From contig JAVLRN010000009.1 of NCBI GenBank assembly GCA_032821775.1, positions 2,046,001 through 2,110,000 of the forward strand: DNA of 64,000 bases. The letters run 5' to 3'. Source of the DNA: Sanguinoderma infundibulare (lineage: Eukaryota; Basidiomycota; Agaricomycetes; Polyporales; Polyporaceae). Under the pieces are notes generated by a model that saw only the letters and a program-made list of their open reading frames with translations, ran no database searches and was not told the DNA's origin. Positions 22,946 through 33,687 of the stretch are shown in pieces. Position 1 is the stretch's first letter. Each line of letters begins with the position of its first letter. Made by a program: the position numbers and the translations under genes.

Positions 22946-23598
22946 CACGAATTTGAGAAGCTTGTCAAACACCGTAACGTACGTATGATTAATCCCTAAC
23001 TGTTGAAGCGTTGCCGGAATGCGGATTGCTATGTATGTGCTATAATATATGTTCAAGGGTCATGAATGTGTCGATATTTCACGCGCAATTTCATTCGCGT
23101 TGTCAGTGAATCATTCTTGCACTCCCTTGCGACTACCCTAAGATAGATGGAGGTACAATGCCATCTCCGCCTCGATTAGTAGGAACACTCGCGAGATGTC
23201 CTAAGTTAGGTGCCAGTCCATTCAAAAAGAAGCCAAAAATCCTCGCCCCTTACGCAACCCCTTCCTGGACGTCAGAATACATCGGCTGCCCCGACGGATA
23301 CATCCAGACCGAAGGCGCCTCATGTGGCCTCGAGTCCTCGTACAGGTACACATCTGTACCCAGCGCAGTCAGGGACAGACGGTGGCTGTTGGGAAGAATC
23401 AAGACTAACATCCATCTTCTATTCATAGACGCTCAGAATTTGTAGTACTTACGCTCACCATCCAGTGTCTTCCCGTTATCCCAGCGCGTGCTCGTGCATC
23501 TTCTGGAATGCAGGTGCATTTCATATTAGTCAAACACAGTACATCGTCAAGATCTCTTCAACGTCGTACAACCCATGCCCAATCAGTAACACATCCTT
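22946..23598. other. Convergent 3' region, nothing recognised
   Basis: About 650 bp lies between the 3' ends of the zinc-finger gene and SF3B1. A 95-codon ORF at 23158-23445 has no family resemblance. I see no repeats. Confidence 0.5.
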
Positions 23599-26500
23599 TC
23601 AAATGAAGGCCTGAACATAGTGACGGTCAAACACGTTCTTCCCCTCGCTCAACGCGCCCGCGTCTGGGTAGAAAGGCACGAGCGCGTCGGCAGCCCCGAG
23701 GTAGAGCGAGTTGTAGATCCGCCAGTATACCTCCCGCACCTTCCTCGCGGGGTGGAACAAGCCCTGGAGCACGTAGCTCAAGACCACCCCGGGGCCCAAC
23801 GCGGCGCGCATCGCCTCGATGGCCTCCATCACCTCCCGCACGACGTGGGGCGACGTTTCGAAGCAATTCGGCCAGACGAGGTTCATGAGGTGCAGCATGG
23901 CGTCTTCGCACCCCAGCCCTGCGGCGTTCACCGCGAGCCGCTTGACGATCGTGCTGGCCGTCTGTCGGTGAACGGCATCGCGCTGACAGAGCGCGTCCTC
24001 GAGCATGGAGACGACCGAGTCGGCGTAGGACGCCGCCTGGGGCCCGATGTACTCGAAGACGAACGTGAGCGCCTTGAGGCATCCCGTCCGCACATTGAGC
24101 TCTGCGGTGCGGTACTCGTTCAAGATGGCGGGGATGCAGGTGAAAGGTCCGCAGGCCTCCGCAACGATGGCGATGGCGATCGCGCTCAGGACACGGCTTT
24201 GCCGTTCCTGCACGTGCAAATTCGTGAGCAGGATCTGGATGACGTCCGCCGGTCCAAGAGTCCTCGCGATGTACCCGAACGTGTTGACCGCAGCGCGGCG
24301 GATGGCCTTCTTGTGCGCCTTGACCAAAGTGAGGAGCTCGAAGCAGATCCGCATGCACTCCCGGGGTGAGATGAATTCTGCGCCTCTGTCAGCGATGCGG
24401 CCTATGAGGTTGATGGTCGCTTCCTGTACCTTTTCGTGGCGGTTGCGAAGGATAGGTGTGAGACGAGGAACTAGATACTCGGATGGAAGAGAAACAGTGA
24501 GTACACTCTTTATTGATTGAGCATGATCTTATATGGGACTCACGAAGATCCTTCACTGAAGGGTTCATCTCCGTCATACCGACAACGCTCGAGATTGCAC
24601 CAAGAGCAGAGATAATGCTTCCGAGGGTATCAGGGTACTCCTCGCCGAGCTGCTCGAAGAGCACGAGCCCGAGCTTGCTAAGCAGATGGTCCTCGCCGCA
24701 CTGCTTGATGACGACGGCGAGACGTGTTGTCAGGTCGGCAGCCTGCTGTCGCACCTTCGCGCTCTTGTTGTTAAGACGCCAGAGAATAGTCGAGGCGATC
24801 TGAGTAAGGTACGGCCTCGCGCGTATACCGAGGGCGTTCACGACAGTGCCAAATCCGTCCAACAGAACGTGGTCCTCCGTCGTCTGCTCCTGGAATGCAA
24901 AGAGGATACCGTCGACGAGGCGGACCTCCATGCGCTCGTCAACGTCAGAGACTCCGAGGGAAGCGACGACCTTCATAATGGTTTCCACAACCATCTTCCT
25001 GAACGGCTCGGACTCGTCTTTCATGCCATCAACGATTCTGGCTACGACCTCCGCAACCCCTGCCTTTTGTGCGAGCGCAGCGGTTGTCTCTACGACTTGG
25101 CGGTGGCTTCTCCTATCCAACGCCATCCTCCTCACCCAAAACGCATCGAAGAACTGCGGAAGGAAGTCCTCCTTGATCTGCTGAGGCGTGACACCCTCGG
25201 TCGCGGCGCACTGCTGTAGAACCTTCAGAACGATCTTCTTCATCTCCTCGTCCGCAGTGAGGAACTCGCGAACGACGACGTTGGTGAGCTGCTTGACGTA
25301 CGTGCCCGCGTACTCGGGATCCATGAGCGGGAGGACGAAACCCGCAGCCTTGAGGAAGGCAGCCAGGCTCTTCCCGCGGTGCGCACGGATGCCAAGCCAC
25401 AACGGCTTCAGCACGTTATCGAAAGACTCGATCCCGTAGGGCGCGGCGGCCTCCGCGAGGGCGGCCAGCGCAAGAGCGGTCATCGTCCGGACCTTCGGCT
25501 GCTCGTCCTGTAGCCCATGTCCAATGCAGTCGACCAGAGCGCGTAGATGGGGGAGGACACTGCACCCCACGAGGATGGCAATCTGCTGGACGATGCGCGC
25601 TCCCGTGTGGCGCGCCTGCCAGGACTTCCTGCTGCGACAGACCGCCTTGAGGAACGGAAGGATCGACGGGATCCCAAGCGCAGAAGCGACGATGGCAAGA
25701 GCGCGCGCGGTGGTGTTGCGCACATACTCGTCAGCGTGGTCGATGTCGGGCCGCATTGTGGAGATCATATACGCGAGGCCGGCCGCCTTGGCGAGATTGG
25801 AGATGATCTCGCGACCCTCAACGCGCGCGTAGTAGTCCTCGTCGATGAGGAGCGGCTCGATGACGACCAGGATCTTGTGGACATACGGCCGGACGAGGTC
25901 GTCGAGCTTGTAGAGGACCCGGTCGACGACTTTGACGAGCAGGTGACGCTCCTGGTCCTCGAGCGTGCGCTCCATTAGGAGAGGCAGGATCTTGTCGAAG
26001 AGCGGGCCAGCACCGAAGTCACGCGCCTTGCCGGTGATCTGTCGTAGGGCAGCCTTGCGCGCGGCAGGCAAGCCGTTCTTGATCTTCAGGAGGAGGCGTA
26101 GAATCTTGCGCTCCTTCAGCTCATCGACCGACATCTCCGCTTCATCCTCGGCTTTGAGAATTTTACTGAAGTCCTTTACATCCTCTTCCTTGAGGAATGC
26201 GAGGGTGCCGACCCCAGGAATGTTGGTGGGTAGCTCGGGAGCGAGACCGGCCACGGCGGCATAGGCAGCGGCATCCGAGTTCTCCTTGATTTGAAAGCCT
26301 TCCTCGAGGGTCGCGCGAGGCTTTTGAGCGTCGGCGAGCGGTGCGTACCCGTTCTGAGGAGCGACTATGGTGTAGCCGATGGTGGGGAGAAGAGTGTTGA
26401 GTTCTTCGTCCGTAAGATACCCTCTCTGCCTATCCTCGGGCTTGAACCCTGGTGCGGTCATGATGATGGGGGCCAACGGGGTATCCTGCACAGGAGGCTG

Positions 26501-27049
26501 GTCCCAGCGAGATGTCTTCTTCGAGCCCGGAACGTCCACCGCGACATCGGAGGGAGGTTCATCCCATCTAGAACGCCGCTTCTTCGGCATGCTGCCCACA
26601 ACGACTCCTTGAGACCACTCACCGCTGTTATCCTTCACTTCCTCTGCCTCGACAGCATCCCAACGCCGCTTGTGCACTCCTTGCATCCCGACGTCAACCC
26701 TCGGGGGTGTCTTGTCGATGTCCATCTTCTCCCCGCGCCCCTTCTGCGCCTTCTCCTCGAGCATACGCCTAACGCGCTGCTCCTCTCTGTCCAAACGCTG
26801 CCATCTCATCGCATCCTGGTATCCTCCCGACGCGGCCTGCCCCACCTCAACAGCCTTGAATGCATCAGCACTATCGTGCGCGACGCGTGCAAAACGACGG
26901 TTGTGATACTCGGACCGGCGTGCAGCGATCTAACGGTTGGCGGTCGTCGACGTGAAAGGGTCTGCGGGTTCCTTTTCAGCCAATTCTCCGAATTCCGCGA
27001 GTATCTCCTGTGGAGCGGTGAATGAGTCGACGAGCCTCGGAGAGGTCAT
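23599..27049 (-). CDS. SF3B1: Splicing factor 3B subunit 1, with an in-frame TAG
   Basis: Two exons, 27049-24544 and 24470-23599, with a 73-nt intron, span 1126 codons including the final stop, close to the usual fungal length. This is the HEAT-repeat core of the U2 snRNP SF3b complex (yeast Hsh155, fission-yeast Prp10), which clamps the branch-site helix. Diagnostic stretches include [10 protein letters not shown] and [10 protein letters not shown] (U2AF-binding RWD motifs), [55 protein letters not shown] and [20 protein letters not shown]. The homologous N-terminus (ATG at 27049; [13 protein letters not shown]) is in the same frame as the rest, but codon 40 is TAG (26932-26930), just before [17 protein letters not shown]. 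No credible intron removes it. The next in-frame ATG is at 26809. Either the assembly has a base error, or this allele truncates the N-terminus. Confidence 0.92.
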
Positions 27050-28123
27050 TGCGAGGTATGCGGAAACAGCGAGGGACGAATGGAGGAGAAAGTGACACGC
27101 CCGTCCTATATTGGTGGATGGCCGTCGGTCCCGTTATGTACGGCTGAGTCACGACAATCAGTCGCCCAAGATCCTAAGTCACCCAGCGCCGACTCGATCT
27201 CACTCACCTCATTCGTTGACTGGTTGCGAACAGAAGCATACAGCAGGTCACTGACGGTAATCGCACAGGTGTACATACGTGACATAGCAACCAAGTGTAA
27301 GTCGTAAGGATTGCCTCAGACGTCCCCTAGATGCAGGATGCGATTCAGCCGTATGTCAATATCATGCTTGTCGCAGGAATATAGTAAGATGCTGTGATGC
27401 CCACCGACCGGCAGTTCCACGACTCCTTCTCATAGGAACGTCAACGTCGAACAGTTATCCACAAGCATCGCTCAGAACCGCTCACCAATTAAAGCTCGGA
27501 ATCTGGCTTACAACTCACACGTCAGCCACCCATCGCAGACACACCGTGGTGCCCAGGAACCTTGTAATTGTACTACTGCTACCGCATCCTGTCCTCGTGA
27601 AACCCCCTGAGGCCTTGAGGTGTCTTGCCTGCGATTGTTTTCGTTGCTACGGCCAGGCAATTGCCAAGCGCCAGCAACGTACGTGCTAACCGGCTTTTTG
27701 TCAGAGGTTTCGAGCTCAAATTGCATATCCGTTTGCCTCGATGATGGTCCATTTGCTGCTGACAAGAGTGGTGTTCCTGGGAGGAGAAGTGTGAGTGGAC
27801 AGTAAAAGTCCCGCGAAGGTTTTGGAATTGGGGGTCTAGCGCCTGGTTGCACGTGGGTGATATGATCTATGAGGCCGGCAGTGGGACAGGTCGAGCCTCA
27901 CCGCCGCTTTGTCCGTCTCCTCGACGTCCCCGCCTGTCCCGCCATTGTTCTTTCTATTGTCCAGGAAGGCACTCGCAGGGCAGCGCAAGGGCCCGCGCAC
28001 GACGCGAGGCTGACATCTGTCTTCCTTCTGCCCCTCCTTCTCATATACTCCGAGCTCCCTGCTACGCCACGGCACTCCGACGCTCCCTCTACCCCTCACA
28101 GGTCACCAACTCATCATTTCGCC
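27050..28123. promoter_or_regulatory. Divergent intergenic region SF3B1 / ELL
   Basis: About 1.1 kb separates the two start codons on opposite strands. No ORF here resembles a known protein. Both promoters should lie here, but I see no clear TATA box. Confidence 0.4.
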
Positions 28124-30724
28124 ATGCCTCTCCCTGGGAACGCCACTCTCATTCTCCAGGGCCAACCGAAGCCGGAGGACATGGCCCTCTCCCATAACAA
28201 GCCCAAGAAGGCCATGATCATCCGTATGTCTCAGGAGACCTTCGCTGCCCTCGAGGACACCCACCAGGGCCAGGTCGAGTTCGATTTCGGGAAAACCCCC
28301 GTACGCCCGCTTTGCCTCCTCTTGTCGCTGTCCATTGCATCTCACGCGCATACAGGGCCTGTACATCCGCGACACGTTCTACTCAGTGGCGCCGAGTCCG
28401 GAAAATCCCCAGAACCACGAGATCTACATCCGCGTCCATGCGGCGTCCAAGCCCAACGCGCCGCTCAAGCCCTATGCGAATGTGATCGGCAAGTTCTTGG
28501 TCGAGCGCCAGCTCGGCGAGAAAGTCGAGGAGACCGTCCGAGACCGCACCCTGGAGGCCGCGAAGCAGCGCACCGAACGCAAGGCCATCCTCCTCGACGC
28601 CCCGCCCGACCTCTCCTACTCGAGCTCAAAGAAGGGCAAAAAGAATGCCAGTTCCGCTAGCCGAACGTCCGTTCAGTCCACAAGCTACGTCTCCTCTTCG
28701 AAGCTACCGGCACCGCCCAGCTCGAGTTTGCGCACCACTGGGTCGTCTTCGTCGACTTCTTCGCTTTCAACGGCTGACCGGGCTACGAGAGCACGTCTCA
28801 TACACTGTCTTGCCGTTGAGCCGCGGTCGATGGCACAGGTCTTAACTCTGTGTCTCGGGAAGGAGCGAACTGAGGATCAGGAGAAGGATCTCGGTCTGCT
28901 CTTACGAGAGGTGCGTAACACGCTGCCTTGCACCTGGCCATCTCTCAATTCTGTACACCGGGGCAGGTCGCTGAGCCCGTCCCTACATCCAAGAAGAGCG
29001 ACGGGAGTGGCCCGCAGCTGTACAAACTGCAGCTCCAGTCGTGGCGAGAAGTGCGGCCGTACGAATATCCAAAATTCAGGCCCGAAGATCAGAGAGACGT
29101 GGCGCGGCAGGCTCGGCTCAAGTTCCAGGCGATGAAGATACCCGAGTCGGACCCTATCTGGGACAATGTGCGCTATCGCCCTGGAACCAGCGCGGGGCCG
29201 GGTCCTAGCGCTCCGGCACCGGAGAAGAACGGGGTCGTAATGACCAAGAACACGAAGAAGACGAAGGCCGGCGAGGGTACACGCAAGAAGGTGTCAGACA
29301 TTGCGATTCCTTCGAAAGATGAGAGTGGGAGCGGGAAGGGGAAGGCTCGGGACGTCGACGAGGGGAGTGCGGCTGGGACCCCGACGTCTGCAACAAGGCC
29401 ATCAGTGCGCAGACTACCTGGGTCGGGCTTCAGAGTGAAGCCATCCGCTACGCCACCGGTGACAGAACGCCGCGCGGACTCCCCCCTACCACCCCCGAAG
29501 AAGACGGCCGCTGCGGATGGGCGAGAGAACAAGCGCTCTCTTCCAGAGAGCAAACGCCCTGCTCCGGATCCGTCGGGTTCCGCCAAGTCCTCACCGGCTG
29601 TCGCGCCACCTCCTGCGCAAGAATCGCGATCGACGTCGCTTGCTGCGGCTGCTGCGAAGATACGCAAGAGGGAAGCTCAGACATCCCCTCAGGCGTCCTC
29701 CAGTACTCCTCGGCCCGTCGATCCGCGCAGAGAAGAACGAGACCGAGGACGAGACCGGGAACGCGAGCGCGAGCGTGTTCGTGATCGAGACTCTGCTGTG
29801 GAAGAGAAGCCTCGAGTCAAGGAAGCGGCATCCCCTCTCCCTGCGCCCGCGCCCTTGCCTTCCTTCAAACGCAAGAAGCCGCCACAGGATGACAACGACT
29901 CCGAGTACTCAGAGCGAGAACGTCCCCTCAGCTCCACTATCTCAAAAAAGCGCAAGCTGGAGGCCGAGCCTCAGGCGAGCTCCGCGGAGAAACCTCGAGG
30001 TCGCGACTTGTCTCTGCCCAAGAAGCCCGTCGTCCGCGAACCCTCTCCTCTCGCACCCCCGCGCCAGAAAGTCAAGAAAGAGACCTCTCCTCTTTTGTCC
30101 GCATTTTCACCTCCCCGCTCTTCGTTACCTCCCAAACCGCCTCCTGTGGAAAGGTCACACCCGTCTTCGTCTGCGTCCAGCAGCAAGAGCACGAAGGCCG
30201 CGGAGACCGCGCCACCGCCGCGCACCTCCGTCAAGTCCAGGCGAAAATCCCCCATCTACACCTCTTCCTCCGACGAGTCCGAGGCGTCCGTTCCAGTCGC
30301 GCGCTCCCGAGACCGCGGGTCCGCGCAGGCCCATCGCGACTCACCCTCTGAGGAGCCGCCCGCGAAGCGTCTCCGAATGTCCGCCGCGTACATCCCGCGC
30401 TTCAAGTCGCTCCCGCTCCCGTCCGACCTCCCGTCGTTGCGGAAGTACTACCGCGTGTGTTACGACACGTATATGGACTTATACGGGGAGCAGACAAAGC
30501 GACGGGATCGGATCCAGCGTATGCTCAAGCACATTGAGAGCGACCGGCACAGGGAGCGCGGGGAGGTGAGCTCGCGGAGCGACGAGGACGAGGATGAGCT
30601 CGTGCCGGAGGTGCTGACGGCGTTCATGGGAGACTTGGATGCGGTGGTGCAGGAGATGAAGAAGATCACGAAGGAGTATAAGAAGCTGGGCGGGAAGGTG
30701 GAGGGCGGGCATCCTGTGGAATGA
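28124..30724 (+). CDS. ELL: RNA polymerase II elongation factor ELL
   Basis: Exons 28124-28300, 28356-28910 and 28967-30724, giving 829 residues. ELL proteins suppress transient pausing of RNA polymerase II and work with EAF partners. The N-terminal ELL domain runs over the first 330 or so residues: KKAMIIRMSQETFAALED, GLYIRDTFYSVAPSPEN, a helix (RARLIHCLAVEPRSMAQVL) and LYKLQLQSWREVRPYEYPKF. The middle 380 residues are Ser/Pro/Lys-rich with an RDRERERERVRDRD tract and look disordered. The C-terminus matches the occludin/ELL coiled-coil module: YIPRFKSLPLPSDLPSLRKY, YDTYMDLYGEQTKRRDRI, then LDAVVQEMKKITKEYKKLGG. All three introns are GT-AG and phase 0. Confidence 0.85.
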
Positions 30725-31750
30725 CTTTTTCTTGGGCCGGTTAAGTGCGTATTATGTGCGTTCTGCGCGCGGGCGGGGGGCTTTTGTGCCCTTTTTTCGC
30801 CGGTGCGGTGGATGATCGATACTGCGTGCGGGCTTGGGTTAGAGTGAGTGCTTAGAGGTCGACGTGGTTGCTGCTATTTACTGTATTTTTAGTTATTGGG
30901 ACGCATCTTGAGGAATTACAACCTACTACTACCTTTATGCTTATCGCAGGATATGGGAGAGGTCTCTATTTGAGGCTAGCACGTACCCCTTGCTTTCAAT
31001 TGCACGGATATGAGGCTGTGCAGTACTAGTATTCGGACTTGCATCGCAACCCTGCACTGATTCCTCATTTGTGCTTCAGGTCGACGGTGAACCTTGGCGT
31101 AGGCCGCGGCGACGTTTTTCGCGCTGACATGCACGAAGTTCGTACTATCCTTTGGCCGAGGTCTTCCGAAGGCTGGGGACCGCTGCCATGCGAGACTCTG
31201 AGCCTGTCGGACCGGCTCCGGGCACACACTGATGGCGATTGACAGATATTGGGATCGCAGCGCTGTCGCGAGGTCGTTGGCAGGGATCATCAAGTTACGA
31301 ACACCCAACCCAGCGGGCTCCCCAACAGTCTCAGATTTGCGGTTAGTTGGTGCTGGTGATGGAGCATCAATATCGCGAGGCTGTACAGTGGCTGTGACAC
31401 CCTTTCATACTCAGTTTGCTCAGTCCTCCTCTTGCTGGCCCTGGGCCTTCACACCATCAGCGCGCTAACACCCTCAGAGGGATTGCGATCTATTACCACT
31501 GAAGTATTGACAGATGATGCGCGCCCGGTCTATAAAGCCCCTAGAGTCCAGACGGTCAAGGTCGGTTCACGTTCTTTCCCTCCTCCTGCTCACTGACTCC
31601 CAGGCCGGGCCTCTTGACGAGGGTTCCTCTGCACATCCACTCTTTTACATCTTGCGGCTAGTCCCCGTTTCATCCACGACAAGTCACGCCGAACGCATCA
31701 CTCAAGCAGCCCGCACATACCCATCTCGACGCAATTGTTCCTATTATACC
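30725..31750. other. Intergenic region upstream of the secreted lectin-like gene
   Basis: About 1 kb with no supported gene. The last 220 bp contain a TATA box and probable 5' leader of the downstream gene. Confidence 0.5.
31531..31537 (+). promoter_or_regulatory. TATA box of the secreted lectin-like gene
   Basis: TATAAAG lies 220 bp before the ATG at 31751. A leader of roughly 190 nt would follow if it is the core promoter element. Confidence 0.45.
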
Positions 31751-33366
31751 ATGCACCTCGTCTCTGCCGCATCTAGCCTCCTCCTGTGCAGTGCGCTCGC
31801 GCACGCCGTGCCCTTGTACCCTCGTCTCGTCACCCTCGACCCCGCCGCGACCGCGGAGGCGCAAAAGCGCGACGACACTGCGACCCGTGCCTTCTCGTCC
31901 ACCGAGATCAAGACCGCGGACGGCCAGTGCCTCTTCGTCGTCAGCGGCTCTGGCGACTTCCGCGAAAACCTCGCGCCCATCCAAGTCGGCCCCTGCGACG
32001 GCTCTGCCGGCCAGAAGTGGGACGTCATCACAAAGGGCGTGCACGACGACCAGCCTGGGACGGCCCTTATCGTCAGCGCTTTGGTGCGTTGTTGAACTTG
32101 CGAATCTGACGATTGTGGCGGACCACCATGAGAGAGTTCTGTCGATGCTGACCGGACAATTAGACCCAGGCGTGCCTGAACTTCGACCCGAGGCGCGCGG
32201 CGGGCAACCAGGTCATCACGTTCTCCTGCGGTGGGCGCGCGGATGGCAGTAAGTACAACAGTTTTGCCGTGCTTGCCACATGATTGACGGGAATGCGACA
32301 CAGGCGGAGCCGTCACCGACTCCCAGCTCTTCGCGTTCAACGGTGGATCGGGCCCGCTCCCGCTCGTGCCTCAGAACGGCAACAACCAGACCCTTCTGAC
32401 GATTACGAATAGTCTCCTTGACCAAACCTCGGGCTCGCCTGGCCAAGCGAGTGGCAACGAGGTGAGAGTCCTCCACACGTTCGTCAATGTCGCAAGGGCT
32501 GATGGAGTTCGCGTTCCGTGATGGGCCGTAGCTGTTCACATTCGGCGGCAATGCTGGCCCTGCAGCGTCTTCTTCGAGTTCCCCAACGGAGACCACGGCC
32601 ACCGAGGCCACGTCCACCTCACCTCATGTCACGGCCACCCCGCCCCCGACGTCGACCACGCCCACCTCGACGACCACCGACCCCGTGAGCGTGTCCCGCG
32701 CCGGCGGCGTGCTGAACCCCTCCGCCGCCGCCGAGGCCAACAAGCGCGACGACACCGCGACGCGCGCGCTCTCCAGCGTCGCTATCAAGGTACGCCGGCA
32801 CATCTCCATACTGTATTCCTCCCGCACCTTTCTGACAGCCGCACCTCACACATGCACATGGACTCCAGACGAACGACGGCAACTGCCTCTTCGTCGACCC
32901 CACCGCGGGCGACTTCCGCGAGAACCTGATCCCGATCCAGGCGCGGACGTGCGACGGCAGCGACGGCCAGAAGTGGGACGTGATCACAAAGGGCGTGCAC
33001 GACGACCAGCCCGGCTTCGCGCTCGTCGTCAGCGCGCTCACCCAGGGCTGCGTGAACTTCGACCCCCGCCGCGCCGCCGGCGACCAGGTCATCCTCTTCT
33101 CGTGCGGCGGCCGCGCCGACGGCTCGGGGGCCGTCACCAACTCACAGGTGCGCCCGGTGTTTCGTGAGCGGATGGAGAGGGACGCCGGGGACTGACGCGG
33201 TATTCCTTGGCAGCTCTTCGCGTTCAACGGCGAGACGAAGAACATCCCGCTCGTGCCCCAGAACGGCAACAACCAGACGCTCTTCACCATCGCCAACGGC
33301 GCGCTGGCGCCGTCAACGGGCTCGCCCGAGAGCGCATCTGGCAACCAGCTGTTCACGTTCGAGTGA
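31751..33366 (+). CDS. Secreted protein with two ricin-B-type (beta-trefoil) lectin-like repeats
   Basis: Exons 31751-32083, 32164-32248, 32304-32461, 32532-32789, 32869-33147 and 33214-33366, giving 421 residues. A signal peptide is clear (LLLCSALAHA, cleavage near residue 19). Two homologous halves follow, each with CLFV, DFRENL, PIQ, CDGS-GQKWDVITKGVHDD, a CxNFDPRRAAG segment, a SCGGRADG-GAVT turn and PLVPQNGNNQTL. The GQKW (QxW-like) and paired Cys pattern suggests a beta-trefoil carbohydrate-binding fold; sugar specificity is unknown. A Ser/Thr/Pro linker joins the halves. Each half is preceded by almost the same sequence, AEA(Q/N)KRDDTATRA, with Lys-Arg at 39-40 and 263-264, as expected for Kex2 cleavage. 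The halves share intron positions, so a whole-unit duplication is likely. It is probably exported to the wall or medium. Confidence 0.85.
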
Positions 33367-33687
33367 GGAGTCTGGCCCAACACGTATTGCTGGTACCATA
33401 TGAGCGCGTGGACAGGCGCACCACAGGAGTGGATGACTTGCTTTTTGTATCATGGCCAGGTTGTGCCTGTGCCGCTCGACCGGTTCGGCAATGTCATATT
33501 TCTCGGAGGGCAAACAACTTGCGGGATCGTGTCTGGAAAGAGCATTCTATGTACTTGCTGTACATCGAATTGGAGTCGACTTGATGCATCTTTAAACACA
33601 GCTATAAAAACACGACAGACTGCCAAATTAAAGCAACTATTAAGATTCCACGCATGCGCACTTCCAATGTCCACGCGACATCGACAT
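33367..33687. other. Convergent 3' region, nothing recognised
   Basis: A short AT-richer spacer lies between the stop codons of the lectin-like gene (+) and F-box gene 1 (-). It contains no ORF of note. Confidence 0.5.

Noticed and set aside
26930..27030. An intron that would remove the SF3B1 TAG
   Set aside because: The only in-phase GT-AG option (GTCGAC...TTAG, about 113 nt) has a poor donor and would delete conserved N-terminal sequence; the short option of 22 nt is out of phase and too small.
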